Shown here piece after piece: positions 1 to 6,508 of a stretch of DNA of 6,508 nt. The stretch is from assembly GCA_021796905.1 (NCBI GenBank), contig JAKABK010000113.1, forward strand, positions 1-6,508, read 5' to 3'. Both the position numbers and the translations under genes were made by a program. How positions within the stretch are numbered: the stretch's first letter is position 1; each line of letters begins with the position of its first letter. This stretch comes from Actinomycetes bacterium. GTDB lineage: Bacteria > Actinomycetota > Acidimicrobiia > Acidimicrobiales > Palsa-688. Below the pieces are notes generated by a model. It was not told where the DNA came from and did not search any database. It was given only the letters and a program-made list of their open reading frames with translations.

Positions 1-216
1 CGCGCCGCCCGCCCCGGTGGTCCCGCCACGGCTGCTCCGGGCGTCGAGGTGAGCGAGGTGGTCTCCTTCGAGGACACCTGGGAGGCCGAGGCAGCCGAGA
101 CCTTCGGCGATCTCGGCCCCGCCGGGACCGGCGCGCCCGCCGGGGCCCCGGCCGGGGGCGGCGGGGGGGGCAGCGACGATCGGGGGCCGCGGCGCAACCC
201 TCGGCGTCGCCGCTAG
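1..216 (+). CDS. pnp: C-terminal tail of an upstream gene, probably polynucleotide phosphorylase (partial)
   Basis: Frame 1 is open from the window edge to the TAG at 214-216 and gives 71 residues, the end of a longer protein. The first part contains an acidic stretch (around VSFEDTWEAEAAETFGDLGP, residues 21-40). It is followed by an Ala/Pro/Gly-rich linker, a run of six glycines, and a basic ending (DDRGPRRNPRRRR). No catalytic domain is visible, so the identity is not shown by the fragment itself. The call rests on gene order, because in actinobacteria pnp lies directly upstream of the M16 peptidase and dapB. It also rests on the fact that actinobacterial PNPases commonly carry disordered, Gly/Arg-rich tails after the S1 domain. 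If correct, the enzyme degrades RNA 3'-to-5' by phosphorolysis in the cytoplasm, and the basic tail could help bind RNA. The stop overlaps the next start by one base (TAGTG), which suggests translational coupling. Another RNA-binding protein with such a tail cannot be excluded. Confidence 0.62.
   Translation, partial: RAARPGGPATAAPGVEVSEVVSFEDTWEAEAAETFGDLGPAGTGAPAGAPAGGGGGGSDDRGPRRNPRRRR
163..170 (+). repeat. Run of eight G in the 3' end of the upstream gene
   Basis: An uninterrupted G8 tract encodes part of the poly-glycine stretch in the tail of the probable pnp. It is the longest single-base run I noticed in the window. Such tracts are prone to polymerase and ribosome slippage. The frame reached by a -1 slip here is open into the peptidase gene (see findings). 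Confidence 0.85.
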
Positions 217-1469
217 TGGGCATCTCCGAGGTCGTCACCGACTGCGGGCTCACCGCGGTCACCGAGTCGATGCCCGGTTCGCGTTCGGTGACCCTCGGGT
301 TCTGGGTGGGAACCGGCTCGGCCGACGAGGACGGGCCGCTGTGGGGGGCGTCGCACTTCCTCGAGCACCTGTTGTTCAAGGGCACCGAGAGGCGCAGCGC
401 CCGGGAGATCTCCGAGGCGGTCGACGCGGTCGGCGGCGACATCAACGCCTTCACCACCAAGGAGTACACGTCGTTCTACGTCCGGCTGCTCGCCGAGCAG
501 CTCGAGCTCGGCCTCGACATCCTCTCCGACATCCTCTGGAGCCCCGCGTTCCGTCCCGACGAGGTCGAATCGGAGCGTCAGGTGATCCTCGAGGAGATCC
601 TGATGCACAACGACGAGCCCTCCGACCTGGTCCACGAGGTGCTGGCCGGGGTGATGTGGCCCGGCCACACCCTCGGCCGGGAGGTCCTCGGGGACGAGGC
701 GACGATCGTCGGCATGACCCGGGAGGCGATCGCCGGTTTCCACGCGCAGCACTACCGGCCGGCGAACGTGGTCTTCGCCGCCGCCGGGGCTCTCGATCAC
801 GACCGGGTCGTCGAGGGTCTGGTCGGCCGGGTCGACGGCCGCCGCGGTGGCGACGCTCCGCTGCGGACCCCGCCGGTGCCGTCGACGTCGGCGGCCGAAC
901 CGACCGCCGTGGTCCGCCGGGACACCGAGCAGGCGCACCTGGCGGTCGGCGTGCCCGGCCTCGCCCGCCGGGACGACCGCCGCTACGTCCTGTCGGTGCT
1001 CGACCACGTGCTCGGAGGGGGCATGTCGAGCCGGCTGTTCCAGGCCGTCCGCGAGGAGCGGGGCCTCGCCTACTCGGTGTACTCCTACCGGCAGGCCTTC
1101 GAGCACACCGGGGTGCTCGCCGTCTACGCCGGCACCTCGCCCGAGAAGGCCCCCGAGGTGCTCGACCTGGTCCACGCGGAGCTCGACCGGATCGCCGAGG
1201 ACGGGATCACCGCCGCCGAGCTCGAGGTCGCCCGTGGCCACCTGCGGGGCTCGCTGGTGCTCGGCCTCGAGGACTCCGGGTCGCGCATGAGCCGGATCGG
1301 CCACGCCCGGCTCACCCACGGCCGGGTGCCGACCGTCGAGGAGCTCGAGGAGCGTTTCGCTGCGGTGACCCTCGCCGAGGTCGCCGACCTGGCCGCCGAG
1401 CTGCTCGGCGGGCCGCGCTCGGTGGCGGTCGTCGGTCCCTTCGACGACCCGAAGATCGCCGAGCGTTGA
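216..1469 (+). CDS. pepR: M16 family zinc metallopeptidase (processing-peptidase-like, PepR type)
   Basis: This 417-residue protein has the inverted zinc motif HxxEH at His47-Phe-Leu-Glu50-His51. Its expected third ligand is Glu127, in the LEEI segment 75 residues after His51, the spacing usual for mitochondrial-processing-peptidase-like M16 enzymes. Glu50 would be the catalytic base. The second half carries the Arg/Tyr pair of the family (Arg279 and Tyr286 in REERGLAY), after a GGGMSSRLF segment at about 267-275. The length equals that of single-domain-pair bacterial members, so the protein is complete. No signal peptide is seen, so it is probably cytoplasmic. Its substrates are unknown. The GTG start is chosen because conserved sequence (LTAVTESMPGSRSV, residues 12-25) begins almost immediately. 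No good ribosome binding site is visible and the start overlaps the previous stop by one base, so coupled translation is likely. The pnp - M16 - dapB order matches M. tuberculosis gpsI - pepR and its wider neighbourhood. The family call is secure and the symbol follows synteny. Confidence 0.95.
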   Translation: MGISEVVTDCGLTAVTESMPGSRSVTLGFWVGTGSADEDGPLWGASHFLEHLLFKGTERRSAREISEAVDAVGGDINAFTTKEYTSFYVRLLAEQLELGLDILSDILWSPAFRPDEVESERQVILEEILMHNDEPSDLVHEVLAGVMWPGHTLGREVLGDEATIVGMTREAIAGFHAQHYRPANVVFAAAGALDHDRVVEGLVGRVDGRRGGDAPLRTPPVPSTSAAEPTAVVRRDTEQAHLAVGVPGLARRDDRRYVLSVLDHVLGGGMSSRLFQAVREERGLAYSVYSYRQAFEHTGVLAVYAGTSPEKAPEVLDLVHAELDRIAEDGITAAELEVARGHLRGSLVLGLEDSGSRMSRIGHARLTHGRVPTVEELEERFAAVTLAEVADLAAELLGGPRSVAVVGPFDDPKIAER

Positions 1470-1470
1470 G

Positions 1471-2283
1471 GTGCCGACCGGAGGTCGCCTGCGGGTAGGG
1501 GTGGTCGGTGCCGCCGGGAGGATGGGGGCGGCGGTGTGCGCGGCGGTCGACGCTGCCGCGGACCTGGAGCTGGTGGCCGCCATCGACCCGCTCACCGCCG
1601 GCGCCGCCCTCCCGGTGAGCGGCTCGGCTCCCCGGGGGGAGCTGACCGTCGCCGCCGATCTCGGAGCACTGGCCGGCGCCGGGGTCGAGGTGGTCGTGGA
1701 CTTCACCGTCGCTTCAGCGACCCGCGCCCACCTCCCCGCCTACGCGGCCGCCGGGGTCCACGCGGTGATCGGCACGACCGGGCTCGACGACGCCGACCTA
1801 GCGGCCGCGTCCGCCGCCTACCCGCCCGACGGCCGCCTCGGATGTGTGATCGCCGCCAACTTCGCGATCGGGGCGGTGCTGATGATGCGCTTCGCGGAGC
1901 TGGCCGCACCGTGGTTCGAGACCGCCGAGATCGTCGAGCTGCACCACGACGCCAAGCCCGACGCCCCGTCGGGCACCGCGATCGCGACCGCCCGGCGCAT
2001 GGCGGGGGCTCCGGGGAAATGGGCGCCCGACCCCACCCGGACCGAGACGGTCCCCGGTGCCCGGGGCGCGGTCGGCCCCGGCGGGATCCGCCTGCACGCC
2101 GTGCGCCTGCGGGGGCTGGTCGCCCACCAGGAGGTGCTGCTCGGCGCCGAGGGCCAGACCCTCACCATCCGCCACGACTCCCTCGACCGCTCGAGCTTCA
2201 TGCCGGGGGTGCTCCTGGCGCTGCGGGAGGTGCCGGCCCGTCCCGGGCTCACCGTCGGCCTCGACCCCCTCCTCGGGCTCTAG
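1471..2283 (+). CDS. dapB: 4-hydroxy-tetrahydrodipicolinate reductase DapB
   Basis: DapB reduces the product of DapA to tetrahydrodipicolinate with NAD(P)H, a cytoplasmic step on the path to meso-diaminopimelate and lysine. The 270-residue protein opens with the Rossmann motif VGVVGAAGRMG (Gly13, Gly16, Gly19). The cofactor-side GTTG follows at 101-104 and AANFAIG around 128-134. The catalytic signature is HHDAK, His158-His159-x-x-Lys162, followed by PDAPSGTA (163-170), which matches the family's HHxxK-x-DAPSGTA block. The C-terminal part (RLRGLVAHQEVLLG) is the usual tetramerisation and substrate region. The length is normal. The GTG start leaves eight residues before the first beta strand and lies one base after the peptidase stop. 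I see no convincing ribosome binding site, so translation is probably coupled to the upstream gene. This is the last gene of the first block, because a GC palindrome and a promoter-like stretch follow. Confidence 0.97.
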   Translation: MPTGGRLRVGVVGAAGRMGAAVCAAVDAAADLELVAAIDPLTAGAALPVSGSAPRGELTVAADLGALAGAGVEVVVDFTVASATRAHLPAYAAAGVHAVIGTTGLDDADLAAASAAYPPDGRLGCVIAANFAIGAVLMMRFAELAAPWFETAEIVELHHDAKPDAPSGTAIATARRMAGAPGKWAPDPTRTETVPGARGAVGPGGIRLHAVRLRGLVAHQEVLLGAEGQTLTIRHDSLDRSSFMPGVLLALREVPARPGLTVGLDPLLGL

Positions 2284-2301
2284 CCCGGAGAGCCTGGAGC
2301 G

Positions 2302-2315
2302 CCGGGCGCGCCCGG
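2302..2315. terminator. Perfect 14-bp GC palindrome after dapB (possible hairpin terminator)
   Basis: The 14 bases CCGGGCGCGCCCGG equal their own reverse complement and start 19 bases after the dapB stop. As RNA they could form a five-pair GC stem with a four-base loop. No T-tract follows, so this is not a canonical intrinsic terminator. Termination or a protein-binding operator is inference. It directly precedes the TTGACA of the next promoter candidate. Confidence 0.3.
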
Positions 2316-2316
2316 A

Positions 2317-2350
2317 TTGACACCGATCGGGCCCGCCGGCGTGGTAGTAC
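2317..2350 (+). promoter_or_regulatory. Candidate promoter of the penicillin-binding protein gene
   Basis: A consensus -35 hexamer TTGACA is at 2317-2322, and a TAGTAC element (2345-2350) lies ten bases before the ATG at 2361. The 22-base spacer between them is longer than the usual 16-19. Either the true -10 overlaps TGGTAG (2342-2347, spacer 19) or the TTGACA is coincidental. The start codon has only a weak GGA upstream, so a very short or absent leader is likely. Confidence 0.45.
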
Positions 2351-2360
2351 CTCGGACGCC

Positions 2361-4160
2361 ATGACCCGCACGCCGCCCCGAAGCGGGGCCCGCCCGTCTC
2401 GGCGGGGCTCGCACCGCAGGTCCGGGCTGCCCCGCTACTCCCGTCGGAGGGTGACGGTGATGCTCGTCGTCGCCGCCGTGGCTTTCGCCGCGGTCGCCGG
2501 CAAGCTGACCGTGATCCAGATCCTCGACGCGTCCAGCTACCAGCGGACCGCCGACAGCCAGGACATCCGCAGCGTGGTGGTCCCGGCGGTGCGCGGCTCG
2601 ATCCTCGCCGCCAACGGCGACGAGCTGGCGTTCTCCGAGATGCGCCCGACGGTCTTCGCCGATCCCGGGGAGGTCACCTCGGCGGCTACCGAGGCCGAAG
2701 CGCTCTCCAAGGTGCTGCACCGCTCCGCCACCGCCGTCGAGGCCCTGCTCACCGAGAACACCACCTACGTGGTGCTCGCCCCGGCGACGTCGTCGGCGGT
2801 GGCGTCGAAGGTGAGCGCTCTCGGCCTGGCCGGGATCGGCGTCGAGCAGCTCCCGGTGCGCTACCACCCCGACGGCACCCTGGCGGCACCGCTGCTCGGA
2901 GCGATCGACTCGGCCGGCAACGGGGTCTCCGGCCTCGAGTACGAGTACAACCGCTACCTGACCGGGCACCCCGGCAAGCTGGTCACCGTGGTGGACCCCG
3001 AGGGTGAGCCGGTGCCGGGCGGGACGCTGCACGAGCAGGCGGCGGTCCCCGGTGGCGACGTGCTCACCACGATCGACCCCGCGCTCCAGTACCAGGTGCA
3101 ACAGACCCTCGTCGCCGACCTGCGGCGCACCAAGGGGGACTGGGCGACCGCGGTGGTCGAGAACGTGCACACCGGTGCGCTCCTGGCGGTGAGCGACCTG
3201 GTCGCGACCGCCGGCCGCTCGGCCCACCAGCCGTTGTCGGCGACCGCGTTCACCCACGTCTACGAGCCGGGGTCGGTCGCCAAGCTGGTCACCGTGTCGG
3301 GGGCGCTCACCCACCACGTGATCAGCCCGACGACGGTCCTCGACATCCCGCCCGAGCTGCTCGTGAACGGCACCTACATCCGCGACGCCGAGGCGCACCC
3401 CAACGAGCAGTTGAGCATCACCGGGGTCCTCGCCCAGTCCTCCAACATCGGGGCGACCGAGATCGCCGAGCGGCTCGGGGCGGCCGACCTGTTGCACTAC
3501 GAGCACGCCTACGGCTTCGGTCGGGTCGTGGTGCCGGGCTTCCCCGGCGAGTCCCCCGGGATCGTGCCGGCCCTCTCCCAGTTCTCCGGGACGACGCTAG
3601 CGACCCTCGCCTTCGGCGAGGCGCAGGCGGTCACCCCGGTCCAGCTCGTCGGGGCGTACGCCGCGATCGCCGACCAAGGGCTGTACCACACCCCGCACGT
3701 GGTGAGCGCCCTCGTCGGTCCTCGCGGCCACCGCCACCCCGTCGCGCTCCCCGGGCCGCACCGGGTGGTCCCGTCGTGGGTCGCCTCGGCGATGACCCCG
3801 ATGTTCGAGCAGGTCGTCTCGAGCGGGACCGGTCCGAACGCCCAGGTGCACGGGTACGCGATCGCCGGCAAGACCGGCACCTCGAACATCGTCCTGCCCG
3901 ACGGCCAGTACTCCCAGACCCGCACCGACGCCACCTTCGCCGGCTACTACCCGGCCCAGCACCCCGAGCTGGCCGAGGTGGTGGTCGTGGAGGGCTCCAG
4001 GATGTACGGGGCGCAGGCCGCGGCCCCGGCGTTCTCGACCATCGCGCGCGACGCGATCCTCGACCTCGGGATCCCCTCCTACGGCCCCCAGCCGGCACCG
4101 GCCGACACCTCGGTACCGACGATCAACGGCAAGGTCGACACCGCGCTGCTCGGCTACTGA
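2361..4160 (+). CDS. Class B penicillin-binding protein, FtsI/PBP2-like peptidoglycan transpeptidase
   Basis: This 599-residue protein cross-links peptidoglycan peptides outside the membrane. It begins with a basic cytoplasmic tail (about 1-30, many Arg) and a single membrane anchor (about 31-54). The class B pedestal follows, with an RGSIL motif at 78-82 and a SGLE segment (GVSGLEYEYNRYLTG, around residues 188-202). The transpeptidase domain starts near LTTIDPALQ (235-243). Its three active-site motifs are present: Ser305-Val-Ala-Lys308 in YEPGSVAK, Ser360-Ser-Asn362, and Lys504-Thr-Gly506-Thr. TPVQL (425-429) is also typical. The tetrad SVAK departs from the common STFK. The conserved DRNG after RGxI reads AANG. 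No PASTA domain is seen. Frame-matched sequence extends upstream to 1536, but that part overlaps dapB. The ATG at 2361 is chosen because it gives a normal tail plus anchor and follows promoter-like sequence. No cell-division cluster gene is adjacent, so this may be a paralogue rather than the main FtsI. Confidence 0.92.
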   Translation: MTRTPPRSGARPSRRGSHRRSGLPRYSRRRVTVMLVVAAVAFAAVAGKLTVIQILDASSYQRTADSQDIRSVVVPAVRGSILAANGDELAFSEMRPTVFADPGEVTSAATEAEALSKVLHRSATAVEALLTENTTYVVLAPATSSAVASKVSALGLAGIGVEQLPVRYHPDGTLAAPLLGAIDSAGNGVSGLEYEYNRYLTGHPGKLVTVVDPEGEPVPGGTLHEQAAVPGGDVLTTIDPALQYQVQQTLVADLRRTKGDWATAVVENVHTGALLAVSDLVATAGRSAHQPLSATAFTHVYEPGSVAKLVTVSGALTHHVISPTTVLDIPPELLVNGTYIRDAEAHPNEQLSITGVLAQSSNIGATEIAERLGAADLLHYEHAYGFGRVVVPGFPGESPGIVPALSQFSGTTLATLAFGEAQAVTPVQLVGAYAAIADQGLYHTPHVVSALVGPRGHRHPVALPGPHRVVPSWVASAMTPMFEQVVSSGTGPNAQVHGYAIAGKTGTSNIVLPDGQYSQTRTDATFAGYYPAQHPELAEVVVVEGSRMYGAQAAAPAFSTIARDAILDLGIPSYGPQPAPADTSVPTINGKVDTALLGY

Positions 4161-4184
4161 CCCTACCGGGGGCGCCCGCCCTGA

Positions 4185-4200
4185 CCGCCCGGGCCGGCGG
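4185..4200 (+). terminator. Short GC hairpin after the penicillin-binding protein gene
   Basis: CCGCC at 4185-4189 can pair with GGCGG at 4196-4200 around a six-base loop, 24 bases after the stop. There is no T-tract. A role in termination is only possible, and in sequence this rich in G/C such a stem could be chance. Confidence 0.2.
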
Positions 4201-4206
4201 CACCCC

Positions 4207-4212
4207 TAGGGT
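4207..4212 (+). promoter_or_regulatory. -10 element TAGGGT placing transcription start at the reductase ATG
   Basis: TAGGGT fits the actinobacterial TANNNT -10 pattern and is followed by exactly six G, then the ATG at 4219. Start of transcription seven bases after the hexamer would fall on the A of ATG, giving a leaderless mRNA. The G6 touches the ATG, so it cannot serve as a normally spaced ribosome binding site. The best -35 candidate, CTGACC (4181-4186), is 20 bases away and weak. The element overlaps the palindrome CCCTAGGG (4204-4211). Confidence 0.5.
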
Positions 4213-4218
4213 GGGGGG

Positions 4219-5193
<975 letters not shown>

Positions 5194-5220
5194 CCGGGGT
5201 CCGCCGCGACCGGTGCGCCT

Positions 5221-5252
5221 GGCCCGGTGGCCGCCGGGCCCGCCGCGGCGGG
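5221..5252 (+). terminator. Overlapping GC dyads between the reductase gene and dapA
   Basis: GGCCCGG (5221-5227) is complementary to CCGGGCC (5234-5240) around a six-base loop, a perfect seven-pair GC stem starting 27 bases after the reductase stop. A perfect 14-bp palindrome CCCGCCGCGGCGGG (5239-5252) overlaps its 3' arm, so the two structures are mutually exclusive as RNA. No T-tract follows. The dyads could end reductase transcription or bind a regulator, but neither is shown. Confidence 0.35.
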
Positions 5253-5274
5253 ATCGTGGGGGTGCCCGGACCGG

Positions 5275-5280
5275 TAGGAT
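5275..5280 (+). promoter_or_regulatory. -10 element TAGGAT upstream of dapA
   Basis: TAGGAT fits the TANNNT pattern and is followed by seven bases and an ATG at 5288. The expected transcription start lies at or beside that ATG, so the dapA mRNA would have a leader of only about 23 bases before the TTG at 5311. No recognisable -35 is seen 16-19 bases upstream, where the sequence is close to GATCGT. This would separate dapA and rnj from the upstream genes. Confidence 0.5.
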
Positions 5281-5287
5281 CGCCGCC

Positions 5288-5314
5288 ATGAGAGCGAGCG
5301 GGAGGCTGGTTTGA
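5288..5314 (+). CDS. Possible 8-codon leader ORF overlapping the dapA start
   Basis: ATG at 5288 opens a short frame encoding MRASGRLV with its TGA at 5312-5314. The stop overlaps the TTG start of dapA in a four-base TTGA, the same geometry as ATGA-coupled genes. The ATG lies seven bases after a -10-like TAGGAT, so it could be read from a leaderless 5' end. The ribosome binding site of dapA lies inside the short frame. The peptide has no lysine run, so classical lysine attenuation is not supported. It may simply be a chance ATG in a short leader. Confidence 0.3.
   Translation: MRASGRLV
5300..5305 (+). promoter_or_regulatory. dapA: Ribosome binding site GGGAGG that fixes the TTG start of dapA
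   Basis: GGGAGG sits five bases before the TTG at 5311 and is the clearest Shine-Dalgarno sequence in the window. It supports TTG over the in-frame GTG (5347) and ATG (5353), which would cut into the conserved first strand of DapA. Confidence 0.75.
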
Positions 5315-6237
5315 GCACTGGCGGAGGGCGCTTCGGGTCGCTGCTGGTGGCCATGGCGACACCATTCGACGACTCCGGGGCCCTCGACGTCGACGGCGCG
5401 GCGAGCCTGGCCCGCTTCCTGGTCGAACAGGGCAACGACGGGCTGGTCGTCGCCGGCACGACCGGGGAGAGCCCGACGTTGACCGACGACGAGAAGGTCC
5501 GGTTGTGGCGGGCGGTGGTCGCCGCGGTCGACGTCCCGGTGATCGCCGGGACCTCCACCGCGGACACCGCCCACTCCGTCGAGCTGACCGCCGCGGCCGT
5601 GGCGGCCGGGGTGAGCGGGATCCTGGCGGTCACCCCCTACTACAGCCGCCCGTCCCAGGCCGGGATCGAAGCGCACCTGCGGGCGGTCAAGGGCGCGGCA
5701 GGGGACCTGGCGGTCCTGCTATACGACATCCCGGTCCGCACCGGCCGGGCGGTGGCCCCGGAGACCACCCTGCGTCTCGCCGCCGAAGGGGTCCTCGCCG
5801 GGGTCAAGGACGCCACCGGCAACCCGGCGGGGACGGCGGCGCTCGTCGCGGCCGCGCCGGTCGACTTCGAGGTCTACTCCGGCAACGACGCGGACACCCT
5901 CCCGCTCCTCGCGATCGGCGCGATCGGCGCGATCTCCGTGGAATCGCACTGGGCCGGCCCGGAGGTCGCCGAGATGATCGCGGCGTTCCGCAGGGGTGAG
6001 GTGGCCCACGCCCGGCAGCTCAACGCCCGACTGCTCGCCTCCCACCGTTACCAGTCGAGCGAGCAGTCCCCCAACCCGGTGCCGACCAAGGCGATGCTGC
6101 GGGTCCTCGGCCAGCCGGGAGGGGCGTGCCGGCTCCCGATGGGCCCGGAACCGTCGGGTCTCGCCGACGCCGCGGCCGGGGTCCTCGCCGGGCTCGGACG
6201 GCCCCTCGGAGCTGTGGCGGGGATGCCGCGTGGCTGA
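5311..6237 (+). CDS. dapA: 4-hydroxy-tetrahydrodipicolinate synthase DapA
   Basis: DapA condenses pyruvate with aspartate semialdehyde in the cytoplasm, the first committed step toward diaminopimelate and lysine. The 308-residue TIM-barrel protein has the Schiff-base lysine Lys166 in GVKDATGN. It also has the active-site Tyr138 in YDIPVRTG, with Arg143 in the same motif, and the GTTGES block at 49-54 supplying the Thr of the proton relay. VTPYYSRPSQ (Tyr110-Tyr111) supplies the tyrosine that reaches in from the neighbouring subunit. All key residues are present and the length is close to the usual 290-300. The TTG start is supported by a GGGAGG site five bases upstream and by the conserved FGSLLVAMATPF (8-19). 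The C-terminal segment AIGAIGAISVESHW differs from the common form in its ESHW. The 3' end overlaps rnj by eight bases. In actinobacteria dapA followed by rnj is a familiar pair. A gap with GC dyads and a -10 element suggests its own promoter. Confidence 0.97.
   Translation: MSTGGGRFGSLLVAMATPFDDSGALDVDGAASLARFLVEQGNDGLVVAGTTGESPTLTDDEKVRLWRAVVAAVDVPVIAGTSTADTAHSVELTAAAVAAGVSGILAVTPYYSRPSQAGIEAHLRAVKGAAGDLAVLLYDIPVRTGRAVAPETTLRLAAEGVLAGVKDATGNPAGTAALVAAAPVDFEVYSGNDADTLPLLAIGAIGAISVESHWAGPEVAEMIAAFRRGEVAHARQLNARLLASHRYQSSEQSPNPVPTKAMLRVLGQPGGACRLPMGPEPSGLADAAAGVLAGLGRPLGAVAGMPRG
5911..5937 (+). repeat. 9-bp tandem repeat inside dapA
   Basis: GCGATCGGC occurs twice in a row and a third, degenerate copy (GCGATCTCC) follows, encoding AIG-AIG-AIS. 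The segment aligns in length with the normal DapA barrel near its C-terminal half (M. tuberculosis has a similar GATGFIS stretch). It is therefore a codon-level echo in a conserved strand rather than an expansion. Confidence 0.7.
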
Positions 6238-6508
6238 CCCGGTCCGGATCGTGTTCCTCGGGGGGCTCGGGGAGATAGGTCGCAACTGCGCGTGTGTCGA
6301 GGTCGCCGGGAGGATCATGATCCTCGACTGCGGCCTGCTCTTCCCCGACGACGACATGCCGGGCGTCGACCTGGTCCTCCCCGATTTCACCTATCTGCGG
6401 GACAACTCCGAGCGGATCGAGGGTTGCATCGTCACCCACGGCCACGAGGACCATTGCGGTGGCCTGTCGTACCTGCTGCGGGAGCTGTCGTTCCCGATCT
6501 ACGGCTCG
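6230..6508 (+). CDS. rnj: Ribonuclease J, N-terminal part (cut by window edge)
   Basis: The frame encodes 93 residues and runs off the window. The family's usual length is about 550. It starts with IVFLGGLGEIGRNC (7-20) and continues through LDCGLLFPDDDMPGVD to the metal-binding THGHEDHCGG, with His70, His72, Asp74 and His75 as the zinc ligands of a beta-CASP metallo-beta-lactamase. This pattern (GGLGEIG then HGHEDH about 55 residues later) is characteristic of RNase J, a cytoplasmic endo- and 5'-to-3' exoribonuclease in mRNA decay and rRNA maturation. The residue after HGHEDH is Cys76, where Ile is common. The GTG start overlaps the last eight bases of dapA (GTGGCTGA). A GGGGAT at 6219-6224 is a plausible ribosome binding site, so the two genes are probably co-transcribed and coupled. 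Later beta-CASP and C-terminal domains lie outside the window. Confidence 0.95.
   Translation, partial: MADPVRIVFLGGLGEIGRNCACVEVAGRIMILDCGLLFPDDDMPGVDLVLPDFTYLRDNSERIEGCIVTHGHEDHCGGLSYLLRELSFPIYGS

Noticed and set aside
341..1498. A second plus-strand open frame of 385 codons within the M16 peptidase gene.
   Set aside because: It is a frame-shifted shadow, extremely Arg/Gly/Pro-rich, without motifs, and overlaps a well-supported gene almost completely.
213..1706. A 497-codon open frame on the minus strand opposite the M16 peptidase and dapB start.
   Set aside because: It covers a gene with intact zinc-site motifs, its translation is low-complexity Arg/Gly/Val/Asp-rich with no recognisable domain, and long antisense frames are expected where third positions are almost all G or C.
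1536..2360. Upstream extension of the penicillin-binding protein frame by 275 codons.
   Set aside because: This stretch lies entirely on dapB and the gap, encodes Arg/Pro/Gly-rich noise, and would bury the basic tail and membrane anchor that normally form the N-terminus.
2280..3506. A 408-codon open frame on the minus strand opposite the penicillin-binding protein gene.
   Set aside because: Its composition mirrors the sense gene, it has no domain motifs, and the sense strand carries complete catalytic motifs.
5194..5310. A lysine riboswitch upstream of dapA.
   Set aside because: The whole gap is 117 bases, shorter than the lysine aptamer (about 170-180 bases), the predicted leader is about 23 bases, and none of its conserved elements is recognisable.
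5911..5937. The 9-bp tandem repeat in dapA as a repeat expansion or insertion.
   Set aside because: The encoded AIGAIGAIS matches the length and pattern of the normal DapA strand at this place, so no extra residues have been added.

Overview
The window reads as ordinary housekeeping DNA from a high-GC Gram-positive bacterium, almost certainly an actinobacterium. The evidence is the very strong G/C bias at third codon positions, the frequent GTG and TTG starts, and a gene order that matches the actinobacterial pnp - M16 peptidase (pepR) - dapB ... dapA - rnj neighbourhood. Sequence style and the leaderless-looking starts would fit a deep-branching lineage such as the Acidimicrobiia, but that placement is inference. 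All six large genes lie on the + strand and coding density is very high.

Layout: 1-216 is the 3' end of an upstream gene, probably pnp (polynucleotide phosphorylase), seen only as a low-complexity, Arg-rich tail. Its stop overlaps the GTG start of an M16 zinc peptidase (216-1469). One base later dapB begins (1471-2283, dihydrodipicolinate reductase). A 77-bp gap with a perfect 14-bp GC palindrome and a promoter-like stretch leads into a class B penicillin-binding protein (2361-4160). A 58-bp gap leads into an aldo/keto reductase of the AKR13 type (4219-5193). A 117-bp gap with GC-rich dyads, a -10-like hexamer and a possible 8-codon upstream ORF precedes dapA (5311-6237, TTG start). dapA overlaps the start of rnj (6230-6508, ribonuclease J, cut by the window edge).

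How the genes fit together: DapA and DapB carry out consecutive steps (condensation of pyruvate with aspartate semialdehyde, then reduction) toward meso-diaminopimelate and lysine. The penicillin-binding protein between them cross-links peptidoglycan, whose peptides in most actinobacteria of this type contain diaminopimelate. The outermost genes, pnp and rnj, encode RNA-decay enzymes. The aldo/keto reductase has no obvious link to either theme and looks like an independently transcribed passenger. The first three genes look translationally coupled, while the penicillin-binding protein, the reductase and dapA each have their own TAG-containing -10-like element 6-10 bases upstream of an ATG.

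I found no mobile element, CRISPR array, RNA gene or clearly new system. The points most worth checking are the short ORF overlapping the dapA start, the leaderless-type starts, the wall enzyme placed between two diaminopimelate genes, its unusual active-site tetrad, and a G8 run that lies one frame slip away from a pnp-peptidase fusion.
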